Shown in pieces: positions 1 through 11,639 of a stretch of DNA of 64,000 bases. This stretch comes from Ancistrus triradiatus (taxonomy: Eukaryota; Chordata; Actinopteri; Siluriformes; Loricariidae): contig JAJAGP010000370.1 of assembly GCA_025084515.1 (NCBI GenBank), forward strand, positions 385,796-449,795, read 5' to 3'. Position numbers and translations under genes: made by a program. Position 1 is the stretch's first letter, and each line of letters opens with the position of its first letter. Under the pieces are notes generated by a model. That model saw nothing but the letters and a program-made list of their open reading frames with translations, was not told the origin of the DNA and did not search any database.

Positions 1-974
1 ACAAATATAGATAGCCCCCAGGGACTGGTTACTTTACAGCCTTTGCAGTCAGTAGTGGCAGATCCGGACCTGAATCAAGAGACTATGTTGGCTTAACATT
101 TATGGATCTACACCACAGATGCAGGTCAGCTGAATTGGCGCGTATCATGGCAGAATTCAGTAGCCTCTGAAGGTTTAACTGAGTCTAGCCTAAATCAGTA
201 GCTTTATCTTTTCTCTGGTCAGAATGGAGGTGAGTGACCCTTTTATGAATGCGATATGGGATATGTACGTTACTGTCTATTACAGAAGAACATGTCTCAA
301 AAGGGCACGTTACTCTAGTCCACTGCATTTAAGTTCTATGGAGCAATGTGAAATTATAACAAGAATAAACATCTAGAGATGTTCAACTTCAAATTCAGCC
401 TGCAAAATGGATTTTTCAGGGATAAACCTATGGTTTTAAAGGGTTTTCACACACAGCTTCTCACACTTCTGTTCATTATTTACGCAGCTGAGTCTGATTT
501 AAAAAACAAACAAAAATTTTTTTTTTATTTTTACCGTATTTAATATGTTCACATTTAAAACACACACCTACAGGTGTAAAGCTGGCCAAGCTTTCTTTCT
601 AGCCACTGGGTGGTGCTATAGGCAAAGAAAAAGTATAAACTGGACTCCTGGAAATTGTCTCTCATAGGGTTACAAACTTACGTAGTGCTGGAATGGAGCA
701 TAGAAGAAAAACCAAGTCCTTCTAGTGATTGAACATGACATGTGGTAGTAAACGCACAAAAAATATTTCTGCTCATAACAAACCAGGTAAACAAAGAATC
801 TTTCTAGAACACTAGAGAATATTAATTGTTTTATTTCATTTCATTCATTCATTTTCTATATATTTTGAAGTAATACACCATGAAGAAATTTGTAAATTAC
901 TGAGAAAACACAGTATTGTTTTGAATGTGTAAAATGTGGATATAGACGAAACCATGCTTGTTTATTTTAAAACT

Positions 975-1115
975 CTTTACAGCATTTAGCAAATGCTCTT
1001 AGCTAGATAGAGCAGCTTACAGTTGAGCTCAGCAGTTCAAGGTTAAGGACATTGCTCAAGATTCAACAGTAGACAGAATGTGAACTCACTGATTTTCAGT
1101 CTTAACCACCTTCCA
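975..1115 (-). repeat. Old tRNA-derived SINE
   Basis: Diverged - strand relative of the SINE at 29.83 kb: CAGCATTTAGCAAATGCTCT, GAGCAGCTTACAGTTGA, TTGCTCAAGATTCAACAGTAG and GAATGTGAACTCAC. The tRNA head is hardly recognisable. Confidence 0.5.
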
Positions 1116-1679
1116 TTTAGCTGCAGTCTACTTTTATAGCCATGTTAGCTTACTGATGAATATGACAGGCTTGATGTTGGTCCGGCAGTACTGACAAGCT
1201 ATATCCTGTCCCAACCTGCGTACTTTGGTCCAAACATTATGGAGTGATACCACTGGTAGTGTGTTACTTTGACAGTATATAGTATGGTAGGATGTCATTT
1301 GGACAAACCCGTTCCAGTCACCATCATTACTTGGAACTCTGGCTCTTAGGTGCTACGTTGGATTGGATCTGTTCCCAAATTTTTTATAGCTTGTTTCCCC
1401 TCCATATGGTTCTCCAGATGTACGCTCCTGATGAGATCACATCAGTCTCAGCACGTCTAATATCATCCAAACCTCCAGTTCATGTTTTTGTGAGTGTAAT
1501 CCTTTGGAGATCTTCTCACTTTGTGTTCTGTGAGCATTCTGTAGTTGATTCAGTATGAAAGTGAAGTCTTTAAGGTTTGGCTTCAGTTATAGACTTGCTT
1601 GAATAAAATGAAATGGCAGGGTCATTTTATAAAGGACACGATGCAGGAACAAGCAGTTAGCACAGCCATTGCTACATCT

Positions 1680-1850
1680 ACAAGGGTTTTCTCTTTGTAC
1701 TGTGGTGTCCTGCCACAATCCAAATACATGCATTATGGTGATTGGTTGCTCTAAGTTGCTCCAGTGCAAGTGTGGTTGGCTAGTTTCGTTATAAACACGC
1801 TCCTGTCACAAAGAGCCATTGATGCTGATGTGACTTTAAATAAACAAACA
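1680..1850 (+). repeat. 3' part of a second-family SINE
   Basis: Contains GTCCTGCCACAATCCAAATAC-like and ATGCATTATGGTGATTGG blocks and ends in the tail AGAGCCATTGATGCTGATG with an AAATAAACAAAC terminus. The head is missing. Confidence 0.5.
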
Positions 1851-2369
1851 CACAAATGTTGTCTTTTTTATCGTCTTTTTATTTTTATGATCTCGACGTG
1901 GAATGTCTAAAGGTGTGAAGGGAAAGGAAGTGATGCAAACTGTTACTTGTATTTCACAACGACAGATTGTTAAGCAATATCAGGATATCTTGACCTTATC
2001 ATAATCATTTCTATCCATGTTAGTGACGATCATGTCAGTCTTGTTTGCGTTATCATTTTCCGCTGTTACTATAATCCATTTCATCCTTACATGTCATTAT
2101 AGAAACAAATGTGAAATTCTTATTTAATAAAGAACATCCCGGATGTTTGATACATGAAGTTCTGCTATGATTTCAGACTTCGTAAAAGAGTTCTAATTTC
2201 CTTTTTTGAATTGTTTAATTAAAAGAATGAGTGATTTTCAGATCTGTAGTCCATCTGTTTCTCTACATACTTTGTTCGTCCCCTTTGCTCTGTTCTCTAA
2301 TGATCAGGAACCCCACAGATCAGGTACTATTTGGATGGTGGATCATTCTCAGCACTGCAGTGACACTTA

Positions 2370-3831
2370 CAGTAGGGCAAAAAAGTATTTAGTCAGCCAC
2401 TGATCATCATAGGTACACTTCAGCTATGAGGGACAAAATGAGAAAATACAATCCAGAAAATCACATTGTAGGATTTTTTATTAATTTAATTGTAAATCAT
2501 GGTGGAAAATAAGTATTTGGTCAATAACAAAAGTTCAACTCAATACTTTGTAACATAACCTTTGTTGGCAATGACAGAGGTCAAACGTTTCCTGTAAGTC
2601 TTCACCAGGTTGGCACACACTGTAGCTGGTATTTTGGCCCATTGCTCCATGCAGATCTCCTCTAGAGCAGTGATGTTTTGGGGCAACACGGACTTTCAAC
2701 TCCCTCCACACATTTTCTATGGGGTTGAGGTCTGGAGACTGGCTAGGCCACTCCAGGACCTTGAAATGCTTTTTCCGGAGCGACTCCTTCGTTGCCAGAG
2801 CAGTGTATTTGGGATCATTGTCATGCTGGAAGCCCCAGCCACATTCCATCTGCAATGCTCTCACTCTCACTCATTTGTCCTGTCCCCTTTGCAGAAAAAC
2901 AGCCCCAAAGCATGATGTTTCCACCCACATGCTTCACAGTAAATATGGTGCAACTCAGCATTCTTCTTCCTCCAAACACAGTGAGTTGAGTTTTTATCAT
3001 AAAGTTCTATTTTGGTTTCATCTGACCACATGATATTCTCCCAATCCTCTTCTGGATCATCCATATCCTCTCTGGCAAACTTCAGACGGGCCTGGACATG
3101 TACTGGCTTAAGCTGGGGGACACGCCTGGCACTGCAGGATCTGAGTCTGTGTTACTGATGGTAGCTTTGTTACTTTGGTCCCAGCTCTCTGCAGGTCATT
3201 CATCAGGTCCCTCCGTGTAGTTCTGGGATTTTTGCTCACCGTTCTCATGATCATTTTGACCCCACAGGATGAGATCTTGCGTGGAGCCCCAGATCAAGGG
3301 AGATTACCAATGGTCTTGTATGTCTTCCATTTTCTTACAATTGCTCCCACAGTTGGTTTATTCACACCGACCTGCTTGCCTATTGTAGATTCACTCTTCC
3401 CAGCCTGGTGCAGATCTACAATTTTCTTCCTGGTGTTCTTCAACAGCTCTTTGGTCTTGGCCATGGTTGAGAGTTTGGAGTCCTGACTATTTGAAGGCTG
3501 TGGACAGGTGTCTTTTATACAGATAACGAGTTCAAACAGGTTGCCATTAATACAGGTAACGAGTGGAGGACAGAAGAGCTTCTTAAAGAAGAAGTTACAG
3601 GTCTGTGAGAGCCCAAATCTTGTTTGTTTGTGGGTGACCAAATACTTATTTTTCACTGTGATTTACAATTAATTTCTTTAAAAATCCTACAATGTGATTT
3701 CCTGGATTTTTTCTCATTTTGTCTCTCATAGTTGAAGTGTAGCTATGATGAAAATTACAGACCTCTCTCATCCTTCTAAGTAGGAGAACTTGCACAATCA
3801 GTGACTGACTAAATACTTTTTTGCCACACTC
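2370..3831 (-). mobile_element. Tc1-like element copy A, nested in another repeat
   Basis: The element starts with CAGT after TA (left end reads TTTAGTCAGCC) and ends with the inverse sequence GGCA/ACTC before TA, giving about 1.46 kb. The subterminal 200 bases are inverted copies of each other (ATGAGAGACAAAATGAG at the left, its complement at the right). It sits inside a second dispersed repeat whose halves lie at 2300-2369 and 3832-4040; the uninterrupted repeat is seen at 22550-22700 on the other strand. Confidence 0.85.
2540..3464 (-). pseudogene. Degenerate Tc1-type transposase of copy A
   Basis: Read from ATG 3464 down to TGA 2542-2540. The N-terminus MAKTKELLKNTRKKIVDL leads into the paired-type helix-turn-helix (QVGVNKPTVGAIVRKWK). 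The catalytic part is recognisable as WSDETKIELY, QHDNDPKYT and SPDLNPIENVW, that is the D..D..34E triad of Tc1 transposases. Several frame changes and missing blocks (notably between about 3290 and 3050) break the frame, so no active enzyme is made. Confidence 0.8.
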
Positions 3832-4489
3832 TATGTGGTGGTGGTGTGTTAGTGTGTGTTGTGCTGGTATTAGTCGTGCAGACACAGCAGTGCTGCTGGA
3901 GTTTTTAGAAAGGGGAATAAAGTACATAGAGAAACAACAGATGAACTACCGTCTGTAATTGTAGAACTACAACTGATAAAATGGAGAATGACTGTAGAAA
4001 AAAGGTGGTGTACCTAATAAAGTGACTGGTGGGTGTACAGCATCATAACCCATGTAAGCAGAGGCTGTTGGAGGTTACTTAACATCTGAATGCATCAAGC
4101 AAACGTGTGAGAGTCATGGGCATGACGTTTAATTATTAATCTTTCAACAACAGCCTTAAACTTGGTGCAGTAATTGAGTTGCTTTTGGGAAGTAAATTTC
4201 TTTTTCCTGAACTATGCATTAAATTCACAACTAGGAGATGTAAAGAACTAAAAGTCCAGCCACACACCAGACAGAGTGGTACCAGACTATTGGAATCATG
4301 CATGATCTACTGCAGAATTCATGGTGAAGAATAAATGCATGACCTGTTCATTTGTTCAGTTTATTAATTCATTCTCTCCTATTAATAACCCCTTTTTTCT
4401 CCATATAGTTTTTGGTCCCTCTGATTAATCACTTACTGACTGGTGGCTTTATTTAGTTCCCTCTGTTTCAGCATGGCTCTTTCTAGTTA

Positions 4490-4600
4490 CTGTGATTGTC
4501 TGGTGCCCTGTCCAGGATGTACCTCTGCTTCCACAGTCAATTATGGGATAGACTCCAGACCCACCACAACCATGCCCAGGATAAGCAGGGGTGAAGCAGG
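4490..4600 (+). repeat. Short interspersed repeat fragment
   Basis: GTCTGGTGCCCTGTCCAGGA with a CCAGACCCACCACAACCATG block and CCAGGATAAGCAGG resembles the 3' part of common vertebrate SINEs. A second such fragment is at 40140-40260 (GCAATGGACTAGCATCCCTG and CTGAACTGGATTAAGCAGG). Confidence 0.45.
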
Positions 4601-4711
4601 AAGGCTCATTCTAGTCAAGCAAAATAAATATGGTATGGCGATTAAAAATTGTGGACTACTTTCCCCCAGTAAAGAGGGAAGGACTGACAACCAGTATAAG
4701 CTCAATTTGTG

Positions 4712-6221
4712 AACCCACAAACAAACAAGATTTCTGGCTCTCACAGACCTGTAACTTCTTTAAGAAGCTCTTCTGTCCTCCACTCGTTACCTGTATTAAT
4801 GGCACCTGTTTGACCTCGTTATCTGTATAAAAGACACCTGTCCACAGCCTCAAACAGTCAGAATCCAAACTCAACCATGTCCAAGACCAAAGAGCTGTTG
4901 AAACACACCAGGAAGAAAATTGTAGACCTGCAGCAGGCTGGGAAGAGTGAATCTACAATAGGCAAGCAGGTTGGTGTGAATAAATCAACTGTGGGAGCAA
5001 TTGTAAGAAATACAAGACCATTGATAATCTCCCTCGATCTGGGGCTCCACGCAAGATCTCATCCTGTGACGTCAAATGATCATGAGAACGGTGAGCAAAA
5101 ATCCCAGAACTACTCGGAGGGACCTGATGAATGACCTGCAGAGAGCTGGGACCAAAGTAACAAAGCTACCATCAGTAACACACTACGCCGAGAGGGACAC
5201 TCATCCTGCAGTGCCAGGTGTGCCCCCCTGCTTAAGCCAGTACATGTCCAGGCCCGTCTGAAGTTTAGCAGAGAGCATATGGATGATCCAGAAGAGGATT
5301 GGGAGAATATCATGTGGACAGATGAAACCAAAATAGCATCCCAAGAACACCACACTTACTGTGCAGCATGGGGGTGGAATCATCATGCTTTAGGGCTGTT
5401 TTTCTGCAAAGGAGACAGGATGACTGATCCGTGTTAAGAATTAAGAATTAAGAATTAACAGGGCCATGCATCATAAAATTTTAAGCCAAAACCTCCTTCC
5501 ATCATTGAAGATGGAACGTGACTGGGTCTTCCAGCATGACAATGATCCCAAACACACCGCTCAACAAAGGATTGAACTTTTTGGTAAAAATTCAACTCGT
5601 CGTGTTTGGAGGAAGAAGAATGCTGAGTTGCATCCCAAGAACACCATACCTACTGTGAAGGATGGGGGTGGAAACATCATGCTTTGGGGCTGTTTTTCTG
5701 TAAAGGGGACAGGACGACTGATCCGTGTTAAGGGAAGAATGAACGGGCGGGGCCATGTATTGTGAGATTTTAAGCCAAGGAAGGAGCAGCTCCGTAAAAA
5801 GCAATTCAAGGTCCTGGAGTCTCCAGACCTCAACCGCATAGAAAATTTGTGGAGGGAGTTGAAAGTCCGTGTTGCCCCAAAACGTCACTGCTCTAGAGGA
5901 GATCTGCATGGAGGAATGGGCCAAAATACCAGCTACAGTGTGTGCCAACCTGGTGAAGACTTACAGGAGACATTTGACCTCTGTCATTGCCAACAAAGGT
6001 TAGTATTGACTTGACCTTTTGTTATTGACCAAATACTTATTTTCCACCATGATTTACAAATAAATTCTTTAAAAATCCTACAATGTGATTTCCTGGATTT
6101 TTTTCTCATGTTGTCTCTCATAGTTGAAGTGTAGCTATGATAAATTACAGACCTCTCTCATCTTTCTAAGTAGGAGAACTTACACAATCAGTGGCTGACT
6201 AAATACTTTTTTGTGCCACTG
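4712..6221 (+). mobile_element. Tc1-like element copy B, left end missing, internally duplicated
   Basis: Same family as the copy at 2.37-3.83 kb, in the opposite orientation. The left terminal repeat is absent: similarity starts at about 4712. The right end is normal (GACTAAATACTTTTTTG then CCACTG before TA at 6222). A block of about 290 bases is present twice (about 5336-5480 and 5630-5780, including CATCATGCTTT..GGGGCTGTTTTTCTG), and a 9-base unit AAGAATTA(A) is repeated three times near 5437-5460. Confidence 0.8.
4877..6012 (+). pseudogene. Degenerate Tc1-type transposase of copy B
   Basis: Begins at ATG 4877 (MSKTKELLKHTRKKIVDL) with the DNA-binding domain largely intact to about residue 45, then loses frame. 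Catalytic landmarks VQARLKFSREHMDDPEEDW-like, WTDETK, QHDNDPKHTA and WRELKVRV can be read in different frames up to about 6012. The internal duplication repeats the region between the first and second catalytic Asp, so the order of segments is scrambled. Not functional. Confidence 0.75.
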
Positions 6222-6629
6222 TAAGCCAAACAGTTATGTCCACTCACAGATAGAACAACGATTAATTTGTTACAACCAAAGCCCCTACAACTGCGACATG
6301 AGTGTTGAAACTGAACTTTGGAGCAATGGTCGATCTGGTCCACCAAACTGCTGGTGAGAATGTGGTGCTCTCTTGACATGAGCCATTTACCTTAACACTT
6401 GTTAGATATTAACAGTGCTTATTTAATAATTAAATAATGATTAATTGATTAAATACTGACATAGAGGAGAACAGGGTTGGTTGGAACGAGTTAATTAGCT
6501 GGGTCCCAGTTATTTTCTGGGTCATTAGGGCAAGCTGAAACAGACATATTTCTCTTCTTTATTTGCAGAAAGGAAATCCGTTCACCTGGAAGCAATCTTT
6601 GCAATTCCACCAATTCTGTTGTTTCTATG

Positions 6630-6860
6630 GTTTCTATCGATCGTTAGTGCTTTGTCCTCCAGACAGTCCTTGAACTTCATCGCTGTATGCAGTCTCGTCT
6701 CCTCCTGAGAACTCCAACCACAGTTCTGTCATCTGAGAACTTGATGATGGTGTTACTGGAGTGGGTGGGGCACAGTCGTTAGTTTAAAGATCATAGAGAA
6801 GTGGGCTTCGCACGCATCCCTGAGGAACACCAGTGCGATGCTGGAAGAATGAAGACAGTC
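6630..6860. repeat. Probable retroposon fragment
   Basis: TCATCTGAGAACTTGATGATGG with CATCCCTGAGGAACACCAGTG resembles a conserved segment found in many fish interspersed repeats. A comparable segment with CATCTGCATAGCAAAAG and CCTTTTGGAACTCC occurs at 48680-48775. The class is uncertain. Confidence 0.35.
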
Positions 6861-7000
6861 TAATCTAACAGACTTATTATAATTAGTGGACAAAAACTAG
6901 ACTAAAACTAAAAAAAGAGATTCAGATGACTAAATTATGACTAAATTACATTTTAGTAAAAAGACTATAACTTAAACTAAAATAAAATTTGCTGTAACAT
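6860..7000 (-). repeat. Short dispersed repeat R3
   Basis: AT-rich sequence with CTAGACTAAAACTAAAAA and GATGACTAAATTATGACTA. The same repeat lies in the other orientation at 22705-22825 (TTAGTTTTAGTCATAG.., CATAATTTAGTCATCTGA). A non-coding fish repeat of unknown class. Confidence 0.5.
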
Positions 7001-7284
7001 TCAGACTGCTGCTCACCCTGAATACTTCGGTGTGGTCCAGCCGGGATACCACAACCAGGCTCTTGGGGGCGTAGAGTTGGGCTGGTTGCATATGTTCAGG
7101 AATCTCATCCTCATCAACTTCACTGGGCTCTTCCTTTTGCAACTACACAACACACATAGTAATGATCACTTTTCCAAGAGCACTTTGAATCCTTGAATGT
7201 ACCGTCATGTACAGACAATATCCTATCTAGTGGATTGAAGAGCAGCTTCAGGTAATGTTCACATCAACCAACAGAATGGGTGAA

Positions 7285-7565
7285 AGCTCGATTTTGACCG
7301 TGGCATGATTGGTGGTGACAGATGGCTTGGCTTTAATATCGCTACTGATGCTCATCTTGTGGGATTTTCACACACAGCAGTCTCTGGAGTTCACTCAGAG
7401 TGGAGCAATAAAGACAAAACATTCAGTCAGCAGCAGGTCTGTAGACAGAAGGGCCTTGCTGACGAGAGAGAGGCCAACAGATAATGGCCAGATTGGTGGT
7501 CATCTGTGGTCAACCGAACGGCATCTCAGAACGTGCAACACATCCAACATCAGGACAGTTAGCAA
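7285..7565 (+). pseudogene. Tc1-like transposase N-terminal fragment
   Basis: The + strand reads a block like FDRGMIGGDRWLGFNIA.. followed by VGFSHTAVSGVHSEWSN and a Lys-Gln-rich stretch, which matches the DNA-binding half of Tc1-like transposases of the family seen at 15.86 kb. The frame is broken and nothing catalytic follows. Confidence 0.5.
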
Positions 7566-7769
7566 CTTACAAGCTTAAAATCTATTTTGTCTAATCAGGC
7601 CTCTACATTGCCCTTCTTATCCGACTATAAAAAATCTACCAAAAATCATAAGGAGGAACATTACAATATCCACACAGCCTGTGAGCACCAAGGAGTGAAG
7701 TAAAGAGCAGTTAACATTTTTATAAAAATAGCCTGCATGCTGCTAATTCTCCAAGTACTGTATTACTAT

Positions 7770-9310
7770 CTTCTACATCCTATCTTCTTCTTCTTCGTCT
7801 AATACTTACTCTCTTCTTCTTCATATAATCTACTTCCTTTCTTCTCCTTCCACTCTTCTACTTTCTATTGCTGTCTTCTACTTGGTATTTTCTTCTTATT
7901 CCTATCTTCTACTTTCTATAATCTACTTCCTATTGCTGCCATCTACTTCTTATAGTCTCCCTCACATTTGTCTTGTACTTCTTTTCTTCTATTTCCTGTA
8001 ATCTTCTTTCTATTCCTGTCTTATATTTCCTATCTTCTACTTCCTATGCCTGTTTTGTACTTCCTGTCTGCTACTTCCTATCCTTTTCTTCTGATTCCTA
8101 TCTTCTACTTTCTATAATCTGCTTCCTATTCCTTTCTTCTACTTCCTATCTTCTATTTCCTATTCCTGTCCTGTATTTCCTATCATCTTCTTCCTACATT
8201 ATTCTTCCTATTCCTATCTTCTGCTTCCTATGTTGCACTTCCTATTCCTCTCTTCTATGTCCTATCTTCTATTTCTTGCTGTCTATGTTCTACTCCTATC
8301 TTCTACTTCCTATTCCTATATTCAACTTGTTGTCTTCTACTATCTAATTCTTCCTATGCTCTATTTTTTATTCCTGTCTTTTATTTCCTGTCTTCTACTT
8401 CCTATTCCTATCTTCTACTTCCTATTCGTTTCTTCTACTTCCAATCATCAACGTTCTATTCATGTCTTCTTCTTCCTTTCTTCTACGTCCTTTTCCTATT
8501 TTAAATTGCCCATCATCTGTTTCCTATATTATACTTTGTATTCCTGTCTTCTACTTCCTACTCCCATTTTCTTTTTCCTATCTTGTCCTTCTTTCCTATC
8601 TTCTATGTCCTACTCCTATCTTTTACTTGCTGTCTTCTACTTCCTATCTAATTCTTCCTATACTCTACTTCCTTTTCCTGTCTTTTACTTCCTATCTTCT
8701 ACTTCCTTTTCCTATCTTTTCCTTCCTATTTTTACATTCTACTTCCTACCTTCTACGTCCTTTTCCTGTATTGTACTCCCTTTCTTCTACTTCTTGTTTT
8801 CTACTTCCTATTCATATTTTTTACTTCCGATCTTATTGTTCCTTTTCCTTCCTACTATTTCCTATCTTCTACTTCCTATTCCTGTTTTCTACTTACTATT
8901 TTCTACTTAATGTATTCTACTTCCTATTGCTGCCTTGTATTTCCTATGTTCTATTTCCTATTTTTGTCTTGTACTTCCTATTCCAATCTTCTACTTCCTA
9001 TCGTTTCCTTTCTATTTCTATCTTCTACTGCCTATCTTCTACTTCCTATTGCGGTCTTCTACTTCCTAATCCTGTCTTCTACTTCCTATCTTCTACTTCC
9101 TATCGTCTCCTTCCTGTTCCTATCTTTTACTTCCTATTTCCATTTTCTACTTCCTATCGTCTCCTTCTTATTCCTGTCTTCTACTTCCTATTTCTATCTT
9201 CTACTTTCTTTTACTATTTTCTATTGCCCATTATCTGCTTTCTATATACTACTTAGTATTACTGTCTTCTACTTCCTATTATCTACTTCCTATTTCTATC
9301 TTCTACTTCC
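7770..9310. repeat. Pyrimidine-rich tandem array of about 1.5 kb
   Basis: The + strand is made almost wholly of C and T with some A, in imperfect repeats of about 20 bases (variants of ATCTTCTACTTCCTATTCCT), about 75 units. Stop codons are rare in all + frames because TGA and TAG need G, and TAA is uncommon, so long frames with FLSSTSY-like peptides appear by composition alone. I regard this as a minisatellite, not a gene. Confidence 0.85.
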
Positions 9311-9894
9311 TTACTTCCAATATCCTAAAAATCTATGGACTATAATAAATTCAAGAGACTACAGTATTATGAACAGTATAATAAAATAGAGAATGTAAAA
9401 CTATAGAATATAAGACATTAGTATATATAATACAAAAAAGCATACAAATAATAACATATAGAATATGAGTGAGTATCGCCATTATTTAGCTCAATGAATG
9501 TGGTCACTAGGTAATTGAGTCCTCAGCAGGAATATTTTGGTGGCATATCATGGTCAGTCATCCGGAGGGCAGGGGGCATTATTGCCAGCTGATGTAATCT
9601 GAGTAACAGTAAGAGGACTGGACCTCATGATGGAAGAACAGGTTGGGTAGAGTTTGAACCGATACCAAAAGAACATCTTAGTGAGTGGACTGGAACAAGA
9701 GCTTGGAGAGAAAACATAATATGTAGTTAGTGAGGTTATGAACACAAAGTCTATTAACAGAACACATTTGTACAAGTGTACCATGAGACTCCAGCAGCAT
9801 TAATTATAACATCATAGCTAAAAAAAAAGAGGAACCAGATGGTAACAACTAAAAGGGATCACATCACTGAAAAAGGATCACGAGACATCACCAA

Positions 9895-10128
9895 ATATGA
9901 GCCAAGCCCTCTCGTCCAACATCAGTGATTGACCTCACAAATGCTATGATACAGGAGCAAAAAACCCACAGACACAGTCCAAAATCTTGTAGAAAGGCTT
10001 CCCGGAAGAGTGGAAGCTGATATAGCTGTAAATCAGCTCATTATGAATGCCTATTGTTTTAGAACAAGATGTCATAAAAGCTCCTGTAGCTGTAATATGT
10101 AGGTGTCCCGATACTTTTGTAGGTTTAC
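9895..10128 (+). mobile_element. 3' end of a Tc1-like element
   Basis: PSRPTSVIDLTNAM can be read at 9907-9950, typical of the transposase C-terminus of the family found in LMF2 intron 5. It is followed by an outward end with GTAGGTGTCCCGATACTTTTG at 10098. The 5' part is missing. Confidence 0.55.
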
Positions 10129-10541
10129 ACCCAGGTGGACTAACTCATGAAATCTTATCATCTAAACTCCTAAGTACATACCCAGCATAGACCAAATAGC
10201 GAAGGGAGAATTGGTTAAATTGAGGGTATTAAATGATGAACTGAGAAAACTTGTTAGTCACTATGTGTAGGCTACAGGAGGGGAAGCTGCGCTGAGGAGT
10301 TTACAAAGCTCGATTCACTGAACACTCGAATCACTAAAGTCAAATTAGTGTCCGTCTCTCCAATACAGTAATAAATACTATGCTGCCCCCGTGTGGCATG
10401 AGACTGAACTTTACCCAGCTTTTATTGCAGGAATCATGAGGTTTGACTAAATGTGTCAGGCTGAAGTGTTGAAGCCAAAGTTTGTTCAGATTCTGACGTT
10501 TCACTCCAGTGTAGTAGTATTATTATTTATAATTCGTAATT

Positions 10542-10605
10542 ATGAATAAGAAGGTGTTATTTACTATAACGTACTTCTGTTTCGTATTTTTTACTGCTGA
10601 AATTG
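10542..10605 (+). other. Possible orphan signal-peptide exon
   Basis: ATG 10542 opens MNKKVLFTITYFCFVFFTAEI, a basic N-terminus plus a hydrophobic core typical of a signal peptide, and is followed in phase 1 by a good donor (G|GTGAGT at 10606). This is the usual first-exon plan of secreted or immunoglobulin-type receptors. I could not find a following exon: the TTCTTTCCAG acceptor at 10996 leads to an early stop. It may be a remnant or chance. Confidence 0.25.
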
Positions 10606-11099
10606 GTGAGTTACTTTTTGATTTATTTGTTCATTCTACCGAAAAACAAGTTTCAACCTGTTTGAGCCCCATGGCACGAAATATGCTTGTTTGCCAAATG
10701 TCAAAAGCAACTTTAGAGGGAAAGCTCAGCAAATGTTAGTGCAAATACACTGTACAAACAAATAATGCAAAAAGATCCAATAAAAAAAAGAAACAAATCT
10801 TTGGAGTTACATGCTAATTTGCAACATTTGAAAAATGAAAAATGGGTAGTTAGGTTAAGATCCAATGAGATATTTACACAGTTATCCATATGCTGCCGTT
10901 TGTCCCAGTGCAGTTCAGGAGAAAATAGCAACCAAATTTAGTTCATGGACTTTTTTTTTTCTGTGAACAAAAAGTCAGCAAACTTTTCTTTCCAGGTGGA
11001 AAACTTTAGAATCTCAATGGAATGGCCAGAGCTGAGAAGAACTTCACCAACAGTTGGAACAGTATGATTAGATCTTTTCATTTGTACTAAACTGTGACA

Positions 11100-11215
11100 A
11101 TAAGAACTACCTAAGACGTGTTATAGACATGTTGTCAGTCTGACTAGTATTGCTTGCTCCTGTCATGAATAGCCATTGATGCTGATGTGATGTTGAATAA
11201 ATAAATAATACATGA
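11100..11215 (+). repeat. 3' tail of a second-family SINE
   Basis: CTCCTGTCATGAATAGCCATTG is followed by ATGCTGATGTGATG and an AATAAATAAATAA end. It matches the tails at 1800-1850 and 27660-27700; nothing of the tRNA head remains. Confidence 0.5.
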
Positions 11216-11639
11216 AAAAAATGAGAACTGTTGATTCCTGTGCATGGCAATTGTTTATACACTGCCGATGTGGTTGTTAAAGACTGGGTTAAAAAAAACC
11301 TGTTTATCTGGATGTGGTGGTGGTGGTTTGTTTTCTGTGGCACAGCTATAGCTGGGGTGAGGACTTTCATTTATGAAGAGGAGGCGGAGGCACGAATTAT
11401 AGGCGGGAAAAGAGGCGTGGCTTCATTCCTGGCCCTGGCACGTAGTGATAAGCTTTACCAGCAATCCAGTTTGTGGCGGTGCCATCCTCAACAGCTGGTG
11501 GATTCTCACAGCCAGCCACTGCGTCCTTCGGCAAATCTACCTTTGCTGCTAATAAATGCTAGTTTACAGTTTATAGTAAAACCCCAGACTTTGCAGGAAA
11601 GTATGACAGCATGGCGTACTTTCAGTTCCACACTGAGTC

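Larger units (their letters stand above)
1..2299. other. No gene seen
   Basis: AT-rich intergenic DNA. Apart from SINE fragments at 975-1115 and 1680-1850 I see nothing: short frames only, no splice-bounded coding blocks. Confidence 0.6.
2300..4040 (+). repeat. Dispersed repeat R1, split by Tc1-like copy A
   Basis: The halves 2300-2369 (CAGATCAGGTACTATTTGG, GGTGGATCATTCTCAGCA) and 3832-4040 (GTGGTGGTGGTGTGTTAG, GCAGTGCTGCTGGAG, ending in CTAATAAAGTGACTGGTG) are continuous in a second copy on the opposite strand at 22550-22700. No protein is encoded. Confidence 0.65.

Noticed and set aside
7973..9389. Long + strand frames with repeated FLSSTSY-like hydrophobic peptides, resembling a multi-pass membrane protein
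   Set aside because: They follow from a CT-rich 20-base tandem repeat that lacks stop codons; all three frames give the same peptide pattern and there is no splice or start context.
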